Positions 1 to 9,052 of a DNA stretch of 64,000 nucleotides are shown in pieces. Source of the stretch: an uncultured Sunxiuqinia sp. (GTDB taxonomy: Bacteria; Bacteroidota; Bacteroidia; Bacteroidales; Prolixibacteraceae); assembly GCF_947495665.1 (NCBI RefSeq), contig NZ_CANLZV010000014.1:62001-126000 (forward strand), in the 5' to 3' direction. Position 1 is the first letter of the stretch, and the number at the start of each line of letters is the position of its first letter. The notes beneath the pieces are model-generated. The model was not told the origin of the DNA. It did not search any database and saw only the letters and a list, made by a program, of their open reading frames with translations. Both the position numbers and the translations under genes were made by a program.

Positions 1-622
1 TGGAATAGAATTTCAGAGAAGATAAAATAAAGAGCAGGGCCAGTAATCCAAAAGCATACAAAAGCAATGACCACTGCATCCCGGCCGTATAGAAAATGGC
101 AATAGCTATAACTGCTCCCAAATCATCAATAATTGCAAAGGCAGTCAGAAACACCTTCAGGCTGACAGGTCCCCGTTTCCCGAGCACATTCAGAATGGCC
201 AGCGAAAACGCAATATCAGTGGCCATCGGGATTCCCCATCCTTGCGCTGTTTCAGGGTTTTTATTAAGAAAAAGAAACAAGGCCACCGGCACAATCATCC
301 CCCCTATCGCTCCAAAGAAAGGGAAAGCAGCTTTTTTAACTGAATTCAGTTCTCCAATCAATAATTCACGCTTGATTTCCAGACCAATCAGAAAAAAGAA
401 AATGGCCATCAACCCGTCATTCACCCATAGGATCAGGGGTTTATTCAAACTAAAATGTTCGGAAGTAAACCCCAGCTTGTAGTCCCAAAGCGACTCGTAC
501 AGGTGGGCTAGCGGTGAATTGGCCCAAACTAACGCTAAAATGGTAGCCGTTAATAAGAGAATCCCGCTAAAACTCTTAATTTTAACAAACTTCTGAAAAG
601 GTGTTATTATTTTCTGAATCAT
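1..622 (-). CDS. nhaA: Na+/H+ antiporter NhaA (N-terminal part, runs off window)
   Basis: Inner-membrane antiporter that exchanges Na+ for H+ for pH and salt homeostasis. The ATG is at 622 (MIQKIITPFQKF) and 207 codons are visible before the left edge cuts the gene. Family hallmarks can be read: VWANSPL near the first membrane segment, the WVNDGLMAIFFFLIGLEIKRE-type stretch with its conserved Gly-Leu-Glu-Ile-Lys, ATDIAFSLAIL, and IIDDLGAVIAIA, whose two adjacent aspartates correspond to the Na+/H+-binding Asp pair of E. coli NhaA. The C-terminal half lies outside the window. The 281 bases between this start and the next gene show no clear promoter or hairpin. Confidence 0.95.
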   Translation of the reverse strand, partial: MIQKIITPFQKFVKIKSFSGILLLTATILALVWANSPLAHLYESLWDYKLGFTSEHFSLNKPLILWVNDGLMAIFFFLIGLEIKRELLIGELNSVKKAAFPFFGAIGGMIVPVALFLFLNKNPETAQGWGIPMATDIAFSLAILNVLGKRGPVSLKVFLTAFAIIDDLGAVIAIAIFYTAGMQWSLLLYAFGLLALLFILSSLKFYS

Positions 623-903
623 GAATGAAGAATTTGTGCCAACGTTTCAAGCCTGTTCAATCGTCAGCGTTATACAAAATTGGTGAAAACAAAATCGCCA
701 AACCGCAAGCAAAACTTTTCACGGTGACCAGTCAGAATCACTTATGATGAATTATCGCTATAAACATATCAAAGAAATCGGGAAAAAGTTCACAAAAACA
801 TTCCGAAATAACGTCGATTTAATACTGAAATGATGATGCTATTCACTTCTTTTATTCAAGAAAACAATTTCGGAGTTTCTGCATCTTCGTTCTGCACACC
901 TGG

Positions 904-1680
904 TCAAATCTGAGAATACTCCAACGGAATCAAAAATTTCTTATTGACCACACTAACAGTATGCACATACTCCGCTTTTTGGCTCATGACCTTCCACTCC
1001 GGACTGCCAACAAATTTTTTCCAGTTGGCATCGCGTTCTTTCATATTTTCGAACCAAAGCATATACATCAAAGCCGGCATTTGCGGCCCGGCAAGAATTT
1101 CACCAAAGAATGTGGCATGCAAGCCAACCTGGTCAAACAGGGCCAGTTCTTCCTGATTAAACATCTTAATCTTACGCTGCCCCGCTTCTTCGTTATTACT
1201 CTCGTAAGTCCGTAATTCAAATAATCCGCGTGCCTGATCAGGCTGACGCAACTGAGGGATGGCATCAAATGCCTCCATCAAATAAGTCTCGAAACGACTG
1301 TAAGTGCCATACTCCGCAGTTTCGTCAAAATATTCTTTTGCTTGTTTTAAGAAAGTTTCATTTTTCCAGACCGCTTTCTTCACTCGGAAGTATTCAGTCA
1401 TGGAAGGATATACCATCAAGTAATAACCCGTCGGCGGATCAGTCTTACCATACTCGCCAAAAGCCCCCACTTTCACGCCATTTTCATTCAACACCGGCAT
1501 CAAAGCTTCCTGGTAAAAGCGACCGACCTTATTGTGCTGTCCGCTATTTTTAAAATAATACACGCGCCATTCGTAAATTTCCTTTTCAGAAGGTGGTGCG
1601 ACTACATTCGCTGCAAGCTGTCCGCTTACGGTAGCTCCGGCCAATACGGCCGAGCCTTTCAGGAAGTTTCGTCTTTTCAT
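904..1680 (-). CDS. NIPSNAP family protein with Tat signal peptide
   Basis: Exported 258-residue protein of unknown biochemical role. Residues 1-27 form a twin-arginine signal: the motif RRNFLKG at residues 3-9 is followed by a small-residue hydrophobic stretch (SAVLAGATVSG). The mature part holds two related NIPSNAP/dimeric alpha-beta-barrel modules: the first starts at YEWRVYYF, the second at FELRTYES and includes the MYMLWFENMKERDANW region. NIPSNAP-fold proteins are small ferredoxin-like proteins; no catalytic residue is claimed here. It stands alone between nhaA and the TIGR02757 gene. Its Tat signal is notable because a TatA gene lies 3 kb away. Function is not assigned beyond fold. Confidence 0.85.
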   Translation of the reverse strand: MKRRNFLKGSAVLAGATVSGQLAANVVAPPSEKEIYEWRVYYFKNSGQHNKVGRFYQEALMPVLNENGVKVGAFGEYGKTDPPTGYYLMVYPSMTEYFRVKKAVWKNETFLKQAKEYFDETAEYGTYSRFETYLMEAFDAIPQLRQPDQARGLFELRTYESNNEEAGQRKIKMFNQEELALFDQVGLHATFFGEILAGPQMPALMYMLWFENMKERDANWKKFVGSPEWKVMSQKAEYVHTVSVVNKKFLIPLEYSQI

Positions 1681-1763
1681 TCGTTTTTTGGTTTAGAGGT
1701 TAACGACTTGAAGATACAAAACCACCCGGAATAATCCGCAATAACTCAATCATCTTCTGCAGC

Positions 1764-2528
1764 TTACTCAAAAGCCCCCATTCCGAAAAGCGCAAAATCA
1801 TATTTCACCGGATCATGCGGATCAAACGCTCGCAGTTTTTCGGTCAATTCCAGCACTGCTTTCCAGTCATCCTGCTTGCGAGTGAGCAAACCGAGCTGGC
1901 GTGCCTGACGCCCCGTGTGGACATCCAGCGGCAAAAGCAAAGCCGACATCGGAATCTGCTTCCATAAGCCAAAATCCACCCCACGGTCGTCCTGACGCAC
2001 CATCCAGCGCAAGTACATATTCAGCCGCTTGGCCGAAGCTCCTTTATCAATATTGGAAACATGCTTTTGCGAGCGCGGCTCAAAAGGCACTTCAAAAAAC
2101 ACCTGCCTAAAATAACGCAAGGCCGCAGCCATCGACTGATCTGTTTGGTAACCCTTGGTAAAAACAGCCTCCAAGCCTTCATGCTTCTTGTAAATATTTT
2201 GAAGTGAACGCAAAAAGAACAGGCAGTCGACCCCATTGAACGTGCGGTGCTTAAAGTCTAGAAAGTGGCCCCAATCCTGTTCCTCAGTATGCATTAAAAA
2301 TTCGTAGGGTTTTTGATCCATCATGGCCATCAGTTTAAAGGCATTTTTGATGATGGTTGGCCGTTGGCCCCAGGCAATGGTAGCAGCGAGAAATCCGGAA
2401 ATTTCGATATTCTCTTTCTGCGCAAACTGGCGGGGAATCTGAATGGGATCAGAAGCTATAAATTCCGGGTGATTATATTGACTGGCCTTTTCATCCAGCA
2501 GTTGGCGCAATTCTTCGTATGTTTCCAT
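1764..2528 (-). CDS. TIGR02757 family protein (DUF2400)
   Basis: Cytoplasmic 254-residue protein matching the conserved TIGR02757/DUF2400 family common in Bacteroidota and Proteobacteria. Recognisable segments are AATIAWGQRP (about residues 48-57), HRTFNGVDCLFFLRSL, NMYLRWMVRQDDRGVDFGLW and LLPLDVHTGRQARQLGLL, in the usual order and at the usual length. The family has resemblance to DNA-glycosylase-like helical proteins but no activity is established, so none is asserted. No signal peptide is seen. It is followed on the same strand, 127 bases upstream, by the LolD-type ATPase gene. Confidence 0.85.
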   Translation of the reverse strand: METYEELRQLLDEKASQYNHPEFIASDPIQIPRQFAQKENIEISGFLAATIAWGQRPTIIKNAFKLMAMMDQKPYEFLMHTEEQDWGHFLDFKHRTFNGVDCLFFLRSLQNIYKKHEGLEAVFTKGYQTDQSMAAALRYFRQVFFEVPFEPRSQKHVSNIDKGASAKRLNMYLRWMVRQDDRGVDFGLWKQIPMSALLLPLDVHTGRQARQLGLLTRKQDDWKAVLELTEKLRAFDPHDPVKYDFALFGMGAFE

Positions 2529-2655
2529 GTTCCTTTATTAGTCAAATGTGTGCTGGCCCCTCTCGCTTTTGGAGCGCCTTGTGCAACATCAAAACTACAT
2601 AACAAGAAATACGAGGAGCTGTTCAATCCCGCCCGAACAATGGAAATACTAACTT

Positions 2656-3309
2656 CTACTCTTCAATCCAGCCATCGCGCATACGAATAATTTTATCCGA
2701 TTGGCGCGCAAAGTCTTCATCGTGCGTAACGATTACCAGCGTTTGATTAAACTGGTCGCGAAGTGTAAAAAATAAATCGTGTAAATCTTCCCGGTTTTTG
2801 GAGTCCAGGTTACCTGAAGGCTCATCAGCTAACACAACTGCCGGATCATTGATCAATGCCCGGGCCACCGCTACACGCTGGCGTTCGCCACCAGACAATT
2901 CCGAAGGTTTATGAGTCATTCGGTCTTTCAGCCCCAAAAAATGAAGCAGTTCCTCCGCTTTGGCTTCAGCCTCTTTTTTCGATTTTTTAGCAATGAAAGC
3001 CGGAATGCAGACATTCTCCAAGGCATTGAACTCGGGCAACAGGTAATGAAACTGAAACACGAAACCAATTTCCCGATTACGAAAGGCAGCCAAACGTTTT
3101 TCATCCATCGTAAAAACAGCTTGCTCGCGAATAGCCAACTCGCCCGAGTCCGGCTTACTTAGCGTACCCATAATCTGCAACAGGGTGGTTTTTCCGGCCC
3201 CACTAGGACCAACAATGCTGTAAAGTTTTCCTTGCGGAATATGCAAATCAATGCCTTTAAGCACCTGAAGCTTACCAAAGGACTTGGTTATATTTTGAAC
3301 CTCAATCAA
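2656..3309 (-). CDS. lolD: ABC transporter ATP-binding protein, LolD/MacB-ATPase type
   Basis: ATPase subunit of a type VII ABC transporter; LolD drives release of lipoproteins from the inner membrane. Walker [10 protein letters not shown] at residues 34-42, Q-loop [12 protein letters not shown] about 83-94, signature LSGGE at 138-142, Walker B VVLADE at 158-163, D-loop SGNLD and switch His in VIVTHDED are all intact, in a normal 217-residue length. No LolC/LolE-type permease is adjacent. It may serve an unlinked LolCE, or the ATPase-less MacB-type permease at 26474-27817; the second idea is inference only. The gene is 32 bases downstream of the Na+/Ca2+ exchanger gene on the same strand. Confidence 0.9.
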   Translation of the reverse strand: MIEVQNITKSFGKLQVLKGIDLHIPQGKLYSIVGPSGAGKTTLLQIMGTLSKPDSGELAIREQAVFTMDEKRLAAFRNREIGFVFQFHYLLPEFNALENVCIPAFIAKKSKKEAEAKAEELLHFLGLKDRMTHKPSELSGGERQRVAVARALINDPAVVLADEPSGNLDSKNREDLHDLFFTLRDQFNQTLVIVTHDEDFARQSDKIIRMRDGWIEE

Positions 3310-3341
3310 ACGAAATAGTTTTTAATGAGCTTTAAAGATAA

Positions 3342-4379
3342 TTAAAGTAAGATGATTTCGCGAGCCAAATAGAAGACATATAAGCCCAACAGCACTGCGC
3401 CGGTTACCCAGTCAATTTTCCATCGCTTAAGCAGCAGCAATAAGGCAAAGCCCACCACCGATGCAAAAAGAATAAATGAAGACTCCAGCAGATTCTGTCC
3501 TCCGGCATTGATTGTTCCTCCATAAAGCAGCATCGCCACCAAAAACGGGAACCCCAGTCCGACCAGAATATCAAAAATATTGGATCCTATGGCGTTGCTG
3601 ACCGCCATATCCCCACGCCCTTGTTTGGCCACAATAAGTGACGAAATTAAATCGGGCACCGAAGTTCCAACAGCTAAAATGGTCAATCCAATAATGGCTT
3701 CCGGAATGTTCAGAACATGAGCCATATGAATGGCCGACTCGACCAACACCCAGCTTAAACCAGCAATCAGAACAATAGACATGAAGAAAACGAGGTAGTA
3801 CCTCTCCGCTTTCGGAAAGAAAAGCCCCAAGGCTTTGTCAACCACATTGGCAGACTCTGCTTCATCCTCAGCCTCTGTAGTCTCATCAGCTGTATATTCA
3901 TGATCTTTATACGGAAATATCTTTCGCCAGCGTACAACGGCCACCACGTAAATGACATAAACAATCAGGAAAGCAACCGCATTCCACATGCTAAAGCTGC
4001 CATCAAAAATGCCCCACAACAAAAGAGCAACGGCAATCAGGTAGAACATGATATCACGAACAACGGGCTGCCAGGTTAGTACCGTTTTACGCACCAAGGC
4101 CACCATGCCGATTATCCCTAGTAGGTTAAACAGGGCGCTTCCTACAATGCTTCCGATTCCAATAGCCTCGTGATTTCCTTTTTTCAGAACAGCAAAAAGC
4201 GCTACAAACAACTCGGGGGCACTGGAGCCAACAGCCATAAGGGTAGCTCCGGCTGCATCAGACGATAACTTCAAATCGCTGGAAATACGATCCAGCGAGA
4301 CAACAAAAAACTTGTCAACAATGCGTGCCAGTAAAACAAAACAAAGCAGCATTGCCAAACTGTATAAAAGAGTTGGCAT
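3342..4379 (-). CDS. Calcium/sodium antiporter (CaCA family, YrbG-like)
   Basis: Inner-membrane cation exchanger of 345 residues. The two inverted alpha-repeats typical of the family are present: alpha-1 with LMAVGSSAPELFVALFAV near residues 47-64 and alpha-2 with LAVGTSVPDLISSLIVAKQG followed by NAIGSNIFDILVG. The acidic residues of the GSSAPE and GTSVPD motifs are the expected cation ligands. An acidic cytoplasmic loop (DETTEAEDEAES) links the halves. It is a normal length for YrbG-type exchangers. It lies 9 bases downstream of tatA, so the two are probably co-transcribed. Physiological ion (Ca2+ or K+/Na+) cannot be read from sequence. Confidence 0.92.
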   Translation of the reverse strand: MPTLLYSLAMLLCFVLLARIVDKFFVVSLDRISSDLKLSSDAAGATLMAVGSSAPELFVALFAVLKKGNHEAIGIGSIVGSALFNLLGIIGMVALVRKTVLTWQPVVRDIMFYLIAVALLLWGIFDGSFSMWNAVAFLIVYVIYVVAVVRWRKIFPYKDHEYTADETTEAEDEAESANVVDKALGLFFPKAERYYLVFFMSIVLIAGLSWVLVESAIHMAHVLNIPEAIIGLTILAVGTSVPDLISSLIVAKQGRGDMAVSNAIGSNIFDILVGLGFPFLVAMLLYGGTINAGGQNLLESSFILFASVVGFALLLLLKRWKIDWVTGAVLLGLYVFYLAREIILL

Positions 4380-4388
4380 GATTTTTCG

Positions 4389-4829
4389 TTAAAGGGTTCC
4401 GTCCTTTAATTTTTCGTCGTTCGTTTCAGGAAGGTCAGCATTCGTCTCCTCGCTTGTTACGGAGGCTTTTTCAACTTCATCAGCAAGCTTGTTCGTTTTT
4501 TCTGCGGTTTGCGCTGAAATTGATTCAACTTCATGCGATAGTTTAGATGTTTCTTCTTTCATCCGTGAAGAAACCTGGTCGATATCCTGACCAATTTTTT
4601 GAGTTTCGCTTTTTACCGTTGACCGAATATCATCGATATCCCGTTTGAAATCGCCGGTGTTATCTTCAAATTCGCGCTTAATTTCGTTGGTTGCTTTCTT
4701 AAATTCACGCATTCCCTTTCCCAGGGTTTTGGCAATATCCGGAATAGCTTTTGAACCAAAAAACAAAAGCGCGAGCATCATCACCAATACAATTTCACCA
4801 CCACTAATAAACAGCATATGCAGGGTCAT
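4389..4829 (-). CDS. tatA: TatA/E-family twin-arginine translocase subunit with long coiled-coil tail
   Basis: Pore-forming subunit of the Tat export pathway, which moves folded proteins across the inner membrane. Residues 8-25 form the membrane helix (VLVMMLALLFFGSKAIP), followed by the Phe-Gly hinge and the amphipathic helix PDIAKTLGKGMREFKKAT. The rest, about residues 50-146, is a long charged region rich in Glu, Lys, Ser and Thr with heptad-like spacing and ends in LPETNDEKLKDGTL. TatA proteins are usually 60-90 residues, so this tail is unusually long. No tatC is in the window. A candidate -7 element (TATATTTG) lies 18 bases upstream. Confidence 0.85.
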   Translation of the reverse strand: MTLHMLFISGGEIVLVMMLALLFFGSKAIPDIAKTLGKGMREFKKATNEIKREFEDNTGDFKRDIDDIRSTVKSETQKIGQDIDQVSSRMKEETSKLSHEVESISAQTAEKTNKLADEVEKASVTSEETNADLPETNDEKLKDGTL

Positions 4830-4846
4830 TTTTTCAAAATTTTCAA

Positions 4847-4854
4847 CAAATATA
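4847..4854 (-). promoter_or_regulatory. Candidate Bacteroidetes -7 element for tatA
   Basis: On the minus strand this reads TATATTTG, a match to the Bacteroidetes -7 consensus TAnnTTTG, 18 bases before the tatA start codon. No good TTTG -33 element is found at the usual 19-21 base distance, so the call rests on one half of the promoter. Confidence 0.35.
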
Positions 4855-4906
4855 CAAACAAGTTCAGTACATCGGTAACCGAAGTGACTTTTCGCTTTAA
4901 AAAAAA

Positions 4907-4933
4907 GAGCCCTGACTAAACCAGTCAGGGCTC
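4907..4933 (-). terminator. Rho-independent terminator of secDF
   Basis: A perfect 11-base stem (GAGCCCTGACT paired with AGTCAGGGCTC) with a five-base loop. On the minus strand it is followed by a run of eight T residues and lies 20 bases past the secDF stop codon. Confidence 0.92.
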
Positions 4934-4952
4934 CCTTCTAAAACGCTGTTAA

Positions 4953-7949
4953 TTATTTTCTTTTGGCAGCAATTTTAACCGCTCTTTTTTGGGTATCGTA
5001 CGAAATCGGTGTTGCAATGAACAACGAAGAATAAGTACCAATCACCACCCCTACCAGCAAGGCAAAGGTGAAGCCCTGGATAGATGTACCACCAAACAGG
5101 AAGATGGCCAGCAATACCACGAATGTACTCAATGACGTACTGAAGGTACGACGTAAGGTTGAGTTCATGGCATCATCCACGTTTTCTTCGCGGTTCCGTT
5201 TTGGATGTAATCCAATGTACTCACGAATACGGTCAAAGACTACCACAGTATCGTTAATCGAATATCCTAATACGGTCAAAATCGCCGCAATAAAGGCCTG
5301 ATCAATTTCCAGTGAGAATGGCAACAATCCATAGAATACGGAGAAGATTCCCAATACAATAATGGTATCATGCGCCAGTGCAGCTACTGCTCCCAGTCCG
5401 TACTGCCAGTTGCGGAAACGAATAAGGATGTAGAGGAAGATGATAATCAACGAGAAAGAGATGGCAATCAACGCATCGTTCTTAATATCATCGGAGATGG
5501 TTGGTCCTACTTTTTGAGAACTCATCCGGTGATCATCGATGAAGGTATCCATATCCATTTGCTCAATGAAACCACCGTCTTGCAAACCTTTCAGCAACAG
5601 TTGTTCTACTTCGTTATCCACATCATCGGTCAAATCATCAATCTTATATTCCGTGGTGACTTTTACCTGGTTGTCTCCACCAAATGTTTTCACCTCAGGA
5701 GCTTCTCCGTAAACTGCGGTGAGGGCTTTACCCACATCAGCCACTTTCACATCCTCGTCAAAGCGCACTACGTAGGTACGTCCCCCTTTGAAGTCGATAC
5801 CATAGTTAAACCCACGTACAACGAAGGAAAAAATAGAGATAACAATCAAGGTTCCGGAAACGATATAAGCAATCTTCCGTTTTTCCAGGAATTTGATATC
5901 GGAATGTCTCAACCACTTGTCCGTCATTTTTGAGGTGAAGGTAATTTTGGCATCCTTACCCAGCTGACGTTCGAAAACCAAGCGTGTCAAGAAAATCGCA
6001 GAGAACAAGGAAGTGAAGATACCCACAATCAAGGTTGTCGCAAATCCTTTAATCGGACCAGAACCGAACATGTAAAGCACGATACCAGTCAACAACGTGG
6101 TAACCTGACCATCGATAATCGCAGAATAGGCGTTTTTATAACCATCGGCAATCGCCAGTTTCAAGCCTTTACCGGCACGGCGCTCTTCCTGAATACGTTC
6201 AAAAATAAGCACGTTGGCATCCACCGACATACCGATCGTCAATACAATACCGGCAATACCAGGCAGAGTTAAAACTGCTCCCAAGGAAGCCAGTACACCA
6301 ATCACAAAGAATAAGTTGGCCAGCAACGCCATGTTGGCAGTCAAACCAGCCTTTTTACTGTAGAAGAAGAACATGTAGGCCAATACCAAAACGAAGGCAA
6401 TGAAGAATGACCACATACCACTGCTAATGGCTTCTTGCCCCAGTGAAGGTCCAACAATCTCTTCCTGAAGGATGCGGGCAGGTGCCGGCATTTTACCTGA
6501 TTTCAGGATGTTTGCCAAGTCTTTCGCCTCTTCAACCGATTCCAGTCCGGAAATGCTTGAACGTCCTCCGGTAATCTCTCCGTTTACATTGGGGAATGAG
6601 CGCACATAGTTATCCAAAACAATGGCAATTGATTTGCCTACATTTTCTTTTGTCAAACGAGCCCAGATCTTAGCACCTTCCGAGTTCATGGTCATGCTTA
6701 CTTCCGGGCGGCTGCCAAATTGTTCGTAATCCTGACGGGCATCTACAATCACATCGCCTTCCAGTGGAGCACGGCCATCACGGCTGGTAACTTTAATTGC
6801 AATCAGACGGAAATAGTTTCCACCTTCATCAACGGCTTTTGAAGTCCACTTAAACTGCAGGCTTCGTGGAATAATTGATTTTACCTGAGGCATGTTCAGG
6901 TAAGTATTTACTGTAGAAGTATCTTTGGCATGCGCTGTACCAACAACAGGTCCGGGGAACAATTGTCCGTCAGCAGTTGTGCTTGGCGTTAACACGGCAA
7001 ACAAAGGGAAATTCTTTCTGATATCAGCCATATTATCCATGGCAGTTGAGTCAGCAACTTCTGTTTCCAACTCTTCCAGCAAGCTGCCATCTTCGCTTGT
7101 TGCGTCATCCGCTGTTTGATCAGCTTCTGTTTGCGCAGCCTCTTCAGTTTTGGCACCTGCAGCTTCCAACGATTGAATCTCTTTCAACTGCTGGTTGATT
7201 TGCATCATATAAGGATACACTTCGCTGTTATCCCAAGTTTCCCAGAATTCCAGGTTCGCTGTTCCTTGTAACAGTTTACGTACCCGCTCCGGATTGTCAA
7301 CTCCTGGTAGTTCAACCAAAATACGACCGCGTGTTTGCAATGGCTGCACATTGGGCTGCGCTACACCAAAACGGTCAATACGAGTCCGGATAATGTTGAA
7401 TGAGTTTTCAATGGCTGCATCCGTTTCCTGACGAATAACCTGCAACACATCGGCGTTGCTTGAGTTGTACTTCACTTTATCTTTCAGCTCCAGGGTGTTG
7501 AAGATGGCTGCCAAACGCGCGTTTGGATCAATCTCTTCAAAAGCACGTCCGAAAAGCGTTACGAAATCGTCCTGGCTGTCGCGCTGCAATTCCTGTGCAC
7601 GCTTGAGGGCTGCATTAAATGTTTCGTCGGCGCTGTAGTTTGACAGAGATTTGATCAAGTCAACCACTGAAACTTCCAGCGTTACGTTCATACCACCTTT
7701 CAGGTCAAGACCCAGGTTCATTTCCAGGGCTTTCACTTCTTTGTAGGTATAACTACGCAGACCTAAGAGGTTATAAACTTCCTCACCGGCAATGGAGTCC
7801 AGGTAATTCCGTTCCTTTGTTTTATCGCCCTGAGCGTACTCCTGGGCATGGCGTTCAACCTGCTTCGCTTTAAATGTAAAGGTGAGCTGGTAAACGCAAA
7901 CCAAAGCCAGTAGAATGGCAAAAGTTCTGATTAATCCTTTGTTTTGCAT
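4953..7949 (-). CDS. secDF: Protein translocase SecDF, single-chain fusion
   Basis: Proton-driven accessory factor of the Sec translocon, 998 residues, with SecD and SecF joined in one chain as is normal in Bacteroidota. The SecD half has the first membrane helix at residues 8-25, the LGLDLKGGMNVTLEV motif near 79-93, the periplasmic P1 head with the FNIIRTRIDRFGVAQPNVQ segment, and the membrane core with GMSVDANVLIFERIQEE. An acidic Glu/Ala/Thr-rich insertion (about residues 265-310) sits inside P1. The SecF half follows from about residue 680, with FNYGIDFKGGRTYVV and SINDTVVVFDRIRE. The basic tail ends KIAAKRK. It forms its own unit with a strong terminator. Confidence 0.97.
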   Translation of the reverse strand: MQNKGLIRTFAILLALVCVYQLTFTFKAKQVERHAQEYAQGDKTKERNYLDSIAGEEVYNLLGLRSYTYKEVKALEMNLGLDLKGGMNVTLEVSVVDLIKSLSNYSADETFNAALKRAQELQRDSQDDFVTLFGRAFEEIDPNARLAAIFNTLELKDKVKYNSSNADVLQVIRQETDAAIENSFNIIRTRIDRFGVAQPNVQPLQTRGRILVELPGVDNPERVRKLLQGTANLEFWETWDNSEVYPYMMQINQQLKEIQSLEAAGAKTEEAAQTEADQTADDATSEDGSLLEELETEVADSTAMDNMADIRKNFPLFAVLTPSTTADGQLFPGPVVGTAHAKDTSTVNTYLNMPQVKSIIPRSLQFKWTSKAVDEGGNYFRLIAIKVTSRDGRAPLEGDVIVDARQDYEQFGSRPEVSMTMNSEGAKIWARLTKENVGKSIAIVLDNYVRSFPNVNGEITGGRSSISGLESVEEAKDLANILKSGKMPAPARILQEEIVGPSLGQEAISSGMWSFFIAFVLVLAYMFFFYSKKAGLTANMALLANLFFVIGVLASLGAVLTLPGIAGIVLTIGMSVDANVLIFERIQEERRAGKGLKLAIADGYKNAYSAIIDGQVTTLLTGIVLYMFGSGPIKGFATTLIVGIFTSLFSAIFLTRLVFERQLGKDAKITFTSKMTDKWLRHSDIKFLEKRKIAYIVSGTLIVISIFSFVVRGFNYGIDFKGGRTYVVRFDEDVKVADVGKALTAVYGEAPEVKTFGGDNQVKVTTEYKIDDLTDDVDNEVEQLLLKGLQDGGFIEQMDMDTFIDDHRMSSQKVGPTISDDIKNDALIAISFSLIIIFLYILIRFRNWQYGLGAVAALAHDTIIVLGIFSVFYGLLPFSLEIDQAFIAAILTVLGYSINDTVVVFDRIREYIGLHPKRNREENVDDAMNSTLRRTFSTSLSTFVVLLAIFLFGGTSIQGFTFALLVGVVIGTYSSLFIATPISYDTQKRAVKIAAKRK

Positions 7950-8062
7950 TTGTCTAAAATTTAGATTGTATGTGTTTATTTATTTTCTTGAATGAAGTCA
8001 ACCATAGAGCCGACAAGGACTTAGGACAAGCCCTTTAAACGAATTAATATTCGAATAAAATC

Positions 8063-8470
8063 TTAAGCAAGAGGAGGATTGTCATCCGAGCTGGCGTGAT
8101 GACAAATCATGAATTCCAGAAAATGAATCCGGGCACTTTGCGGCAATCGTTCGTTCAACGATTCAGCCTTTAGTACATGGTACGCTTTCTGGTTGTGGTA
8201 GGCCGACAGGAAACGATCCTGGCCCTTGGAGAATAATATTTTTGAAATCAATCGGTCGGAACCGGTGCGCATTTTAAAACTGCTCAACGGGTTACAATAG
8301 GCCACCTGAGACTGGTCAAACAGGTGTTCCGAAGTATCCTGCGTTTGGCTGGCTACCTGCTCCGGAAGCTGATCGTGGCACAAGTCAAACACCACCGCAC
8401 TGGCCACAAGCGCCAGAAGCACCACCAAGCGCAGCATGATTTTTTTGGATATGTGTGTTCTTCTTTTCAC
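8063..8470 (-). CDS. Hypothetical small exported protein
   Basis: Unrecognised 135-residue protein. A basic start (MKRRTHISKK) and a hydrophobic segment (LRLVVLLALVASAVVF, about residues 13-28) look like a signal peptide or single membrane anchor, with the remainder predicted outside the cytoplasm. It carries four Cys residues: DLCHDQL, AYCNPLS and a terminal ICHHAS, the last near a His pair, but no known metal-site pattern. Codon use resembles its neighbours and no RNA or repeat explains the frame. It lies between secDF and the retropepsin-like gene on the same strand. Confidence 0.55.
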   Translation of the reverse strand: MKRRTHISKKIMLRLVVLLALVASAVVFDLCHDQLPEQVASQTQDTSEHLFDQSQVAYCNPLSSFKMRTGSDRLISKILFSKGQDRFLSAYHNQKAYHVLKAESLNERLPQSARIHFLEFMICHHASSDDNPPLA

Positions 8471-8554
8471 CAGATTTTATTCAACTGGTCGCAAATATAT
8501 TCATTTTTGGGAAATATCGATGGAAAACATGCACGTATTTTACAACAGTTCCGG

Positions 8555-8989
8555 TCATTTCCGAGGCCTTGAAAATGAAATTGTTTCGTACTTGTAGTCA
8601 ATCACGCAGTGATACTTTTTCAACAAATCGCTTCCCAACAGACCACAAATCCGGATATCGCGGTATTTCCGGTAAATTTCATTGACATGGTCCAGGTTGA
8701 TCAGCGCCACTTTCTGTTCTTTGATTTTGAGTTTCCCGAAAGCCACCGGCCCCAATTGCCCAACAGCTGTTTCTACCATGCCTTCGCTGATTCCGGCACT
8801 CTGGTATTCTTCATCCGAAGTCGGCTCAATCAAGCTAAAATACTGCTCCAACTGCCGGTCAAACACGGTTTTTGACGCGCCACTATCCACAATCCAATAG
8901 CCTTTTTCTCCATCTTCAAAGGTTCCCTGCACCAACATGTGGTAGTTTTGGTGCTCCAACTCAATCAACTCAACAGGTATTTTTGCCAT
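8555..8989 (-). CDS. Retropepsin-like aspartyl protease domain protein (clan AA)
   Basis: Soluble 144-residue protein with a single aspartyl-protease half-domain. The active-site motif IVDSGASKTVF is at about residues 33-43, with Asp35 as the catalytic residue, and the matching hydrophobic-Gly psi-loop is ICGLLGSDLLKKY near residues 112-124. One-domain clan AA proteins act as homodimers. No signal peptide is seen, so it is probably cytoplasmic. Substrate is unknown; a non-proteolytic role is possible. It sits just upstream, in transcription order, of the hypothetical gene at 8063-8470 and downstream of the mdh terminator. Confidence 0.82.
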   Translation of the reverse strand: MAKIPVELIELEHQNYHMLVQGTFEDGEKGYWIVDSGASKTVFDRQLEQYFSLIEPTSDEEYQSAGISEGMVETAVGQLGPVAFGKLKIKEQKVALINLDHVNEIYRKYRDIRICGLLGSDLLKKYHCVIDYKYETISFSRPRK

Positions 8990-8999
8990 ATATAAAAAA

Positions 9000-9025
9000 A
9001 GTGCCCCTGCACATGCAGAGGCACT
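9000..9025 (-). terminator. Rho-independent terminator of mdh
   Basis: Stem AGTGCC-c-CTGC / GCAG-a-GGCACT with one internal mismatch and a four-base loop, followed on the minus strand by seven T residues. It is 27 bases past the mdh stop codon. Confidence 0.88.
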
Positions 9026-9052
9026 AAATATAGTATAATAAAATCCGATTTA

